From assembly GCA_963921825.1 (NCBI GenBank), contig OY997595.1, positions 19,957,228-20,021,227 on the forward strand: DNA of 64,000 bases. Direction: 5' to 3'. Below the pieces are notes generated by a model that saw nothing but the letters and a program-made list of their open reading frames with translations, was not told the DNA's origin and made no database searches. Shown here one piece after another: positions 57,814 to 64,000 of the stretch. The stretch is from Erodium maritimum (Eukaryota; Streptophyta; Magnoliopsida; Geraniales; Geraniaceae). How positions within the stretch are numbered: the first letter of the stretch is position 1; every line of letters starts with the position of its first letter. The position numbers and the translations under genes are program-made.

Positions 57814-58500
57814 AATGCAGATGAAAGGGAAAGCTGATATGCGTCAAATGAGTGTGGTTCACTCACTTGACTCAAATCGTGAAACTGAGAGTGATTCTAA
57901 TAGTGAGAAAGAACCTGAACCTGAGTGATTCTGATAGTGGGGACATATTGTTTGTTTTTTTAATAAGGCAAGAATCAACATTTCAAAACTCCTGAAGAGT
58001 TCAATGAGGTCTAGAAGCGCAGACAAGATAATATCACTAAAAGGATGCAGAAACGAAGGAAGACTTGCAATCAAGAGGAGATTGAAGCTAAGAGGCAAGA
58101 AGCTCTGCGAAGAATGCATTCCCGTACCCCTCAACCAGCTCCAGAACCAGCTATATGTTTAGCACAACAAGAACTCAACCTCAGAATCCAAGCCAATTAG
58201 GTATACATGGGATTTGACCTTCAATTATTTGTTCAAGGCATTACAATTAATTATTATAGCCACTACATAACTGACCTGAACTTCTACTTTTGCACCCACC
58301 ATTCACCTTAGTGGGAGGAGTTGAAGGAAGAAGTTTCTTTGTTGGGTCTGCTACAGCCAGAGGGAGATGGAGAGGTAAAAGAAGAGCTGAGAGAGTTAGA
58401 GGCAGAGGTCAAGGAAGAGCTGAGAGAGGTAGAGGCAGATCTGGAAGAGGAAGGAGCACCTCACAACCATCTTCCTTCAACACTTGGTTGCCTTAGATTA
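57814..58500 (+). pseudogene. mudrA acidic linker and Arg/Gly-rich C-terminal tail
   Basis: 57817-57927 encodes an acidic Ser/Glu stretch. 57965-58200 encodes a Lys/Arg/Gln-rich helix with KRMQKRRKTCNQEEIEAKRQ and a stop near 58012. 58290-58496 encodes repeated GRGRG and RAERGRGRSGRGRS and ends SSFNTWLP. RG-rich tails are common at mudrA C-termini. The direct passage from N-terminal to tail shows that the catalytic centre was deleted. Confidence 0.5.
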
Positions 58501-58804
58501 ATATTTAGGGTTTTTTGATGTGGTCCCAAGGGTAATGACAATGTGTCTTTTTTTGTGGGAAAGATTCTGAATGTTCGCACAAGTGGTGCCCTTTTGTCTA
58601 GGTAGATGGAACCTTTATGGTTCCTTTAAGACTCCAACAATATTCTACCAACTTTGATTAGGTTATTTTATGGTTAATGTGTACTGAATGTCTGCTGAAT
58701 TTGTGATGAATTTGAGATGAATTTGTGTACTGAATTTGAACTTCATTCCATGTGTATGCATAGTTCCTTTACTGTTCAGTACAGTTGATGTGTACAAGAA
58801 AGTA

Positions 58805-58945
58805 ATGCAACAATTTGCATCAAACTGATGCACAATTTTGCATCAAACAGATGCAAATTTTTGCATCAATCTGATGCACAATTTTGCATAATTATGCAGC
58901 AAACTGTTGCACAACTTTGCTGCATAATGCTGCATCATTTTCCTG
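58805..58945 (+). repeat. ~22-bp repeats of TTGCATCAAACTGATGCA
   Basis: Five or six imperfect copies of a TGCATCAxxCTGATGCA unit, each a short near-palindrome, in the gap between the convergent mudrA and GRF genes. They could form cruciforms in the DNA or hairpins in either 3' end. Confidence 0.8.
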
Positions 58946-59085
58946 CCTCATAATACCCAATTTCACAATACACAAACAATTAACATACACAATTCAAATA
59001 GACAAACTTTTTGACAATTGCTAATGCAACACATGAGCCTAATTTCATTGACTTAACCAAACTTTAGTACATTATAGGCTACTTC

Positions 59086-59763
59086 CTACATCATACATAA
59101 TGCAACACAAATGCATATTGACATACATAAACAATTAACAATAATTTTTTTCAATTTCATCTTCTTCTCCAATTCAACTATCTCCTTCTCAATTGTTGCA
59201 TTCTTCATTTCCAACTCATCTTTTGCAGTTAGGAGTCCAACAATCTCCAGCTCTAGCTCTTCAATACTTGCATTCTTTCCTCGAATTTCCATTTCCAGAC
59301 TTGTGTTTTTTCTTGACATTTCACCTAAATCTTTATGTAGCTTCAAATTGTCTTCATCCAAGCTCCTGATAGTGCCCTCCATTGCACTGATTCGTGCATA
59401 CAAACCAGGCAACAATACCCTCCCAGCATCACAAGTTGGAGCATCAATCCACTCGAAAAATTTGCATTTTTGGGAACTCTGAAATTCAAAACCAAATCTT
59501 GTTCATACATAGTTTCTACAGCCCCAAATTCCATACGACTGAAAACCAAGAAGTATAGGAAAATGTAGAAACCCTAGAAATCAAAATTAGGGCATCTGAG
59601 TTTTAAACCTTACCTAGTACCGCGCGCATCCGGAAAATCTCCTACCAGGGTTGTCCATGGTCTTCGACGTCCTAATCGGAGCTGGGAGACCACAATAGCA
59701 ACGCTTGACATCGTCTTCTACCTCTGACCTCGCGCAGCTCCCTCTCACCACTGAACCCGCCAT
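59086..59763 (-). pseudogene. GRF zinc-finger, coiled-coil, TM protein (one in-frame stop)
   Basis: Exon 1 is 59763-59614 and exon 2 is 59478-59086, with a 135-bp GT-AG intron in phase 0. Exon 1: MAGSVVRG..., then DVKRCYCGLPAPIRTSKTM and DNPGRRFSGCARY. Exon 2: SSQKCKFFEWIDAPTCDAG, a ~90-residue Glu/Lys/Leu coiled coil and a hydrophobic Cys-rich end (IIVNCLCMSICICVALCMM). The finger residues (C-Y-C, TxxNPGRRFxGC, CKFFEWID) are all present. The last codon of exon 1 is TAG (59616-59614), probably mutated from AAG. Apart from this the gene looks whole. The paralogue at 27165-27892 has the same exon structure and intron phase. Confidence 0.82.
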
Positions 59764-60017
59764 TCCCCTCTTCTGCGTAATAGGTCGTGAGTCTTAAGGT
59801 TGAAGAAAGGATACAAGGGCATTTTGGCCATATTTTGAAAGTTGGTCGACCATGTGCGCATCACGTGAGCATTTCACTGACGGAAGGCTAACGGAATGGG
59901 CTATCCGTTATATTTCGGTAACATCTGAGTATGTATTGGTTATAAAAAAGATTGGGGTAGGTATCAGTTAATCGTGACAAGTTTGAGGTATGTATTTGTA
60001 GTTTACCCAAATAAAAA

Positions 60018-60755
60018 TCATCATCATTCACATTCAACACACTTGATGTCTTGAAAATATGCCGAAGGAGTTCATAGATCTCGACCCATGCCGACGACCT
60101 AGTCGTGGTCTTCTATTTTGGTCTAGACAGGTCTAGAGGTCTAGAAGCTGAATTGATGAAGGGAGAAGATGAAACCACTAAAAAATTCGAACTCAAAACC
60201 AGATGAAATCACTAAAAAAACATATGAAATCCCTATAAAAATCAAATGAAACCCCTAAAAAATTTAGCGTTCGACCCAGAGCGAGTCGCAGCGCCAGTAA
60301 GAAATCAGATCGAATCGCAGCGCCGGTGAGAATTCGACTGGGCAAAAGCTCGTTTCATGGTGAACTGACAGGAGAAATCGAAGAGAGGAAGCTCGTTTCA
60401 CTGGCGTGGGTTTGCTGGAGCAGGGGGAGAAGGACTCATCACTGGAGAACGAAGTCGCCGCCCGCCTGAGTTCGTGTTGGTAGAGAGAAACATCTGATTT
60501 GCGAAGATGAAGTCGCTATATGATTTGTAGATTAGGTAAGATTAAATTAGTGGTGTAGATTAGATTAGATAGTTAACTTAGATTAGGTTTAGTTTAGGTT
60601 TTGATCAAGTTTTTAATTATTTTTTCTTTTTATTATTATTTTATATGAAATTTATTTTTATTATTTTCTTTTATTTATTTTTTATATATTTATTTATTTA
60701 ATTATTTCTTATATTATAACTAAGGGTATAATGGTAGTTTTATGTATCAAATTGA
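60018..60755. other. Intergenic DNA, no gene identified
   Basis: No convincing open frame. About 60150-60260 repeats ATGAAAxCxCTAAAAAA words. 60270-60480 is GC-richer with CAGCGCC repeats, resembling the leader segment of a gene. 60590-60720 is nearly pure A/T. Confidence 0.45.
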
Positions 60756-60972
60756 TAAGGTTAAATTGAGAAAGGGTAAAATCGTCATTTCATATTCCAC
60801 TTAACTGCACATGGTGTCACATGACTAATTTAGAGGAATATTCCGTTAGTTTTATAACGAAATATGCCAATTCCGTCCGTGGACCGAACGTAAGAGTACC
60901 GAATTGGTCATTTAAAACATAAGGGTACCAAAACGTTCGTGGACCGAACATAAGGGTACCAAAAAGCATTTA
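60756..60972 (-). mobile_element. Unpaired right terminus of a MULE-like element
   Basis: Contains two copies of CGTGGACCGAAC and GGGTACCAAAA words, a TTCCGTTAGT block, and ends TTTAACCCCT. This layout is like the inverted repeats of the other MULE-type MITEs. No matching left end is visible upstream. Confidence 0.4.
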
Positions 60973-60976
60973 ACCC

Positions 60977-62400
60977 CTAAATTATGGACGAATCTACTTA
61001 GCTATGCCTAGTTCACTTCTTGGAAACCGAACATCACCGATCAAGATGAGTTCGGTAATCAAGTAGAACTAGGTAGAACATCGAATCATGATATTATGAT
61101 AATATACAAGCGTATGTAAATTCTAGGGAAAACTACCAATACCTACCCAAAACAATGCCTATTTAACTAATGTTTACTCTGAAGTTTAAAGTTAACTGAT
61201 GCATACCTGAAGTTTTGAAAATGTAACTCAAAACCCCTCTGTCAGCTAAAATGACGAAAATACGCTCCACTACACTTCAATAATTATGTTAAAAAAATTA
61301 TTTAAAAATTACTTTTGTTATATATATATTTACTTATTAAATGACTTCATTTTTATTTAAAAAATCACTTCATTTATATTTTTTAAAAATTATTTAGAAA
61401 AATCACTGAGGGTCTTTTCGTCATTTTAGCTGACAAAAGGGGTTTTTAGTTACAAGTTGTAACTTCAGTGTATGCATCAGTTAACTTTAAACTTCAGGGT
61501 AAACATCAGTTAAATGGGCATGGTTTTGGGTAGGTATTGGTATTTTTCCCTAAATTCTGTACAAGTGAAATCTTGTCTCGCGCTAGATCGAATCATGGAT
61601 CGCTGCAAACATCAATCTACATAACGCACGCAACGATATTGGAAAAATTCTCAAATCGTGTGGTTGGCTTGAAACACACAAGAGAATCGAGAAAACACTT
61701 ACTGGCATATTTCTATCTCTTCAATAGGAAATCAAGACATGTGAATGTCGAAAATCCTTTGATAAGTTCGTTAAATTGTTAAAGTTTGCATTTTTACCAA
61801 CTTTAACCTAAAACTTGGTATACACCCAAGAGATGAAATAGACAACACATGAAATTGGGTTTTAAAATCATGAAAGGTTGAACTCAAAGTAAGAAAATCA
61901 TGCTTGAACATCATTTAGCTAATATAGACAAATACCCATACAAGCAAGTGAATGCTAATCAAACTCAAAAAACCCAAATCATGTAAAAACCTCATCAAAC
62001 TCAAATTAACCATAAACTCATACATCTATTTAAAGGAAATCAATTTTTATACAACACTAATGACCAAAGATTGAAATCCAAGGTCATGGATTCCAAATCC
62101 TACTCAATCATATCAAAAATCCTAGTTTTACAAAAAAAAACTAGAGAAGAGTAGAACCGGGATTGGGTTGAGAAACCCAATCAAAAACTCATCTAGCTTG
62201 CAAACCTACCATCTCCAACTCTTCAAAGCTTCAACCCATGAAAACGGAGAAGTTGGAGATGGTGGAAGTGTCATGTATGTTTAAAACCCCCTTGGATCGT
62301 CATAGTTGTGGTTTTATATGGTAGAAAAAGTTCCAAACATGAAGAAGAAGCTAAGAACTTGAGAGAGATGAAAAGAATAAAATAAAATAAGACTGAAATT
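60977..62400 (+). repeat. Unclassified repeat, copy 2 (5'-truncated)
   Basis: Collinear with 49680-50790, same orientation, interrupted by the MITE 61126-61550. Blocks shared in order: CTATGCCTAGTTCACTTC, CATCAATCTACATA, AATAGGAAATCAAGACAT, GAGATGAAATA and AGAAGTTGGAGATGGTGG. It starts later than copy 1 and lacks its leader. No ORF. Confidence 0.8.
61126..61550 (+). mobile_element. MULE-type MITE, 425 bp, intact relative of 23713-26300
   Basis: Ends GGGAAAACTACCAATACC and GGTATTGGTATTTTTCCC with ~150-bp inverted repeats. The 9-bp duplication TAAATTCTA / TAAATTCTG (61117-61125 and 61551-61559) has one mismatch. The centre TTGTTATATATATATTTACT is the uninterrupted equivalent of the spot where two elements entered the copy at 23713. 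Confidence 0.92.
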
Positions 62401-62454
62401 AAATTATCGTATGAAAAATATGATGCTCCAAAATAAATTATGTTATGTCCATCC

Positions 62455-63832
62455 AGAGGGATAACCTATTGAGAACAACTCTTAACATAGGAACCATGAA
62501 AACGAATCCTAAGATCCAACATTCACCATTATGCTACATCATCCTCCCAATTCTACCCAAATTCACACCACTTTCATCCATTCTCACACAAGCAAGGGCA
62601 TAATTGTAATAGCATGGTGCCATGTGGACAAATGTCCATTTTTTTCTTCACCAATTCACTAATTTAATATTTCCCGATTCGTTTGAACTCCGATTAACTT
62701 CAAACTTGCGCCAATATTTTTTCTTTTTTCAAGGGCTTTAAATCAAGATCAGTCATGAATATATTTTGAAGCACGAAAATAAAAATTTATATCAAGGTGA
62801 TAAAAATAATGTTGAGCGTTGATAAATCTTCACTAATAAATTTTTTATATCGGAGTACCAAACTAGTGCTAAATGTTGATAAAAAAATATGTAATGAGGT
62901 GATAAGAAACAAATATTGAGGTGATAAAAACCATGTTCAATTTTGATAATAAGTGTGATACACTAGAGTTTAACGTTGATAAAAAAAACTTGTGATGGGG
63001 GTGATAAAACACATGTAATTCAATGATAAATCTAGTGTCTAGTGTTGATAAAACTGGTATTCATAAAAAGCACGTGATGAGATGATAAAAATCATGACCA
63101 GTTTTGGAGAATGTGGTGATAAAACCAGTGTAAAGTGTTGATAAAACCAGGGTAAAGTGTTGATAAACCCAGAGTAAAGTGTTGATAAAAATTACCCAGA
63201 TATAATTTCTTTAAAAACCAGCCCTGAAATAATTTTTTTTTTCATGCTTCAAAAAAACATGTGATGGAGGTGATAAAACACACGTAATTTGAATGGTAAA
63301 CCTAGTGTTTAGTGTTGATAAAACTAGTGTTCATAAAAGGCACACGATGAGGTGATAAAATCATGATCAGTTTTGGAAAATGAGGTGATAAAACCAGTGT
63401 AAAGTGTTGATAAAACCAGTGTAAAGTGTTGATAAAACCAGTGTAAAATTGTTGATAAATCCAGAGCAAAGTGTTGATAAAAATTACCCAGATTTTTTTT
63501 AAAATGAACCCCAAAATAAAAAAAATTCGTGCTTCAAATATATTCATGACTGATCTTGATTGAAAGCCCTTAAAAAACAAAACTAATGGCGCAAGTTTGA
63601 AGCCAATCAGAGTTCAAACGAAACGGAAAAAATTAAATTAGTGAATTGGTTAAAAAAAGTAATATGATAGTTTTACTAAAAAGCTCTTACCACTTACTAA
63701 AAAGTGTTGTTTTTTTGCAGTCAACAAGTCAACTACTCAATTGCATCTCATCCATCCATTCTTAAAATGGATGACTTAGATTGGTTCTCGCGATTCCTAC
63801 GTTAAAACATGGTTCTCACCAGATTTCTCCTC
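62455..63832. mobile_element. Foldback MULE-like element with 9-bp TSD
   Basis: The perfect 9-bp duplication TGTCCATCC (62446-62454 and 63833-63841) flanks it. The tips AGAGGGATAACC and GAGGAGAAATCTGG (read inward) continue into matching TTGAGAAC / GTGAGAAC and TAGGAA blocks. A strong inner inverted repeat of ~125 bp lies at about 62655-62780 and 63540-63650 (CTTGCGCCA, TTCATGACTGATC). Interior: GTTGATAAAACCAGTG minisatellite. No coding capacity. Confidence 0.82.
62800..63480 (+). repeat. 22-bp minisatellite (ACCAGTGTAAAGTGTTGATAAA)-type array
   Basis: Units built on AAAGTGTTGATAAAACCAG recur with 22-bp spacing, best preserved at about 63115-63195 and 63390-63480. Looser GATAAAA repeats lie between them. 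The two clusters sit in two related ~250-bp blocks. Confidence 0.8.
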
Positions 63833-63841
63833 TGTCCATCC

Positions 63842-64000
63842 ATATATATAAGTTCAATATGTGCCCATATATATAAGTACATACAATATGTTCTGTAAAA
63901 ACAAGGAAAAGCAAAACCTATACTTCAGAATTACACGGAGAGGAAACCGATTTGTGCGAGCTGGCGCAGATGATCAGGTGCGGGTAGCACCACGCATGGG
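63842..64000. other. Window end, no feature assigned
   Basis: Contains two short ATATATATAAG words near 63842 and 63870, then unique-looking sequence that runs off the window. Confidence 0.4.

Larger units (their letters stand above)
56588..60008. mobile_element. 3.4-kb MULE with mudrA fragment and GRF-finger gene
   Basis: Inverted repeats of ~133 bp (56588-56720 and ~59876-60008), beginning GGGTAAACTACAAATACATA, differ at only about six positions, suggesting a fairly recent insertion. The perfect 9-bp duplication AAATAAAAA flanks it (56579-56587 and 60009-60017). Inside, the plus strand has mudrA N- and C-terminal pieces without the DDE core, and the minus strand a GRF zinc-finger gene. The two are convergent. 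It is a non-autonomous internal-deletion derivative that kept the GRF gene. Confidence 0.92.

Noticed and set aside
1..64000. tRNA, rRNA or other structured RNA genes
   Set aside because: None seen on reading either strand. The only tRNA-related sequence is the 12-base primer-binding site at 38693-38704. A covariance-model scan was not possible here.

Overview
The window is repeat-dominated plant nuclear DNA, almost certainly from a eudicot. It contains mudrA-type transposase remains, Ulp1/DUF1985 proteins, GRF zinc-finger genes, plant L1-type LINE ORF1s, a gypsy gag relic, solo LTRs, MITEs and GT-AG introns. I found no convincing intact host gene, no rRNA or tRNA gene, and no bacterial or organellar feature. 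Nearly every long open frame is either transposon-derived and broken, or a translation of a tandem repeat.

Layout. 0.4-12 kb: solo LTRs of one superfamily (ends TGTAAGAACC / GGGGCGTGACA). One (364-6859) carries a second solo LTR nested inside it, and another (9406-12014) splits a putative gene remnant. Two ~690-bp poly(A)-tailed elements (7215-7890, 12265-12958) lie on either side of the latter. 13-19.8 kb: a pile-up of terminal-inverted-repeat elements separated only by (TA)n tracts. One of them hosts an ORF1-only LINE with a 17-bp target duplication (16937-18776). 19.8-41 kb: a ~21-kb Mutator-like element (MULE) set between (TA)n tracts. It carries a mudrA transposase (+), a GRF zinc-finger/coiled-coil/TM gene (+) and a DUF1985-Ulp1 (C48) protease gene (-). 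It has since been invaded by a MITE, by further (TA)n elements and by LTRs.

41-46 kb: a second degenerate gene of the Ulp1-associated type (+), then a gypsy gag remnant. 47-48.1 kb: a MULE-type MITE and a hAT-type MITE, both with perfect target duplications. 49-62.4 kb: a duplicated ~1.2-kb non-coding repeat bracketing LINE ORF1 remnants, a solo LTR inside an open frame, and a 3.4-kb MULE (56588-60008). That MULE has a 9-bp target duplication and carries a mudrA N-terminal fragment (+) and another GRF zinc-finger gene (-). 62.4-63.8 kb: a foldback MULE-like element with internal 22-bp repeats.

Functional reading. mudrA proteins cut and insert DNA at MULE inverted repeats. The large MULE shares a terminal motif (ACTATCAGGTACAAAC-like) and a (TA)n target preference with the short elements around it. 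I therefore infer that it, or an intact relative, mobilised them. Two independent MULEs here carry GRF-finger genes and one also carries a Ulp1-like gene. These accessory genes may help or regulate transposition; that is inference.
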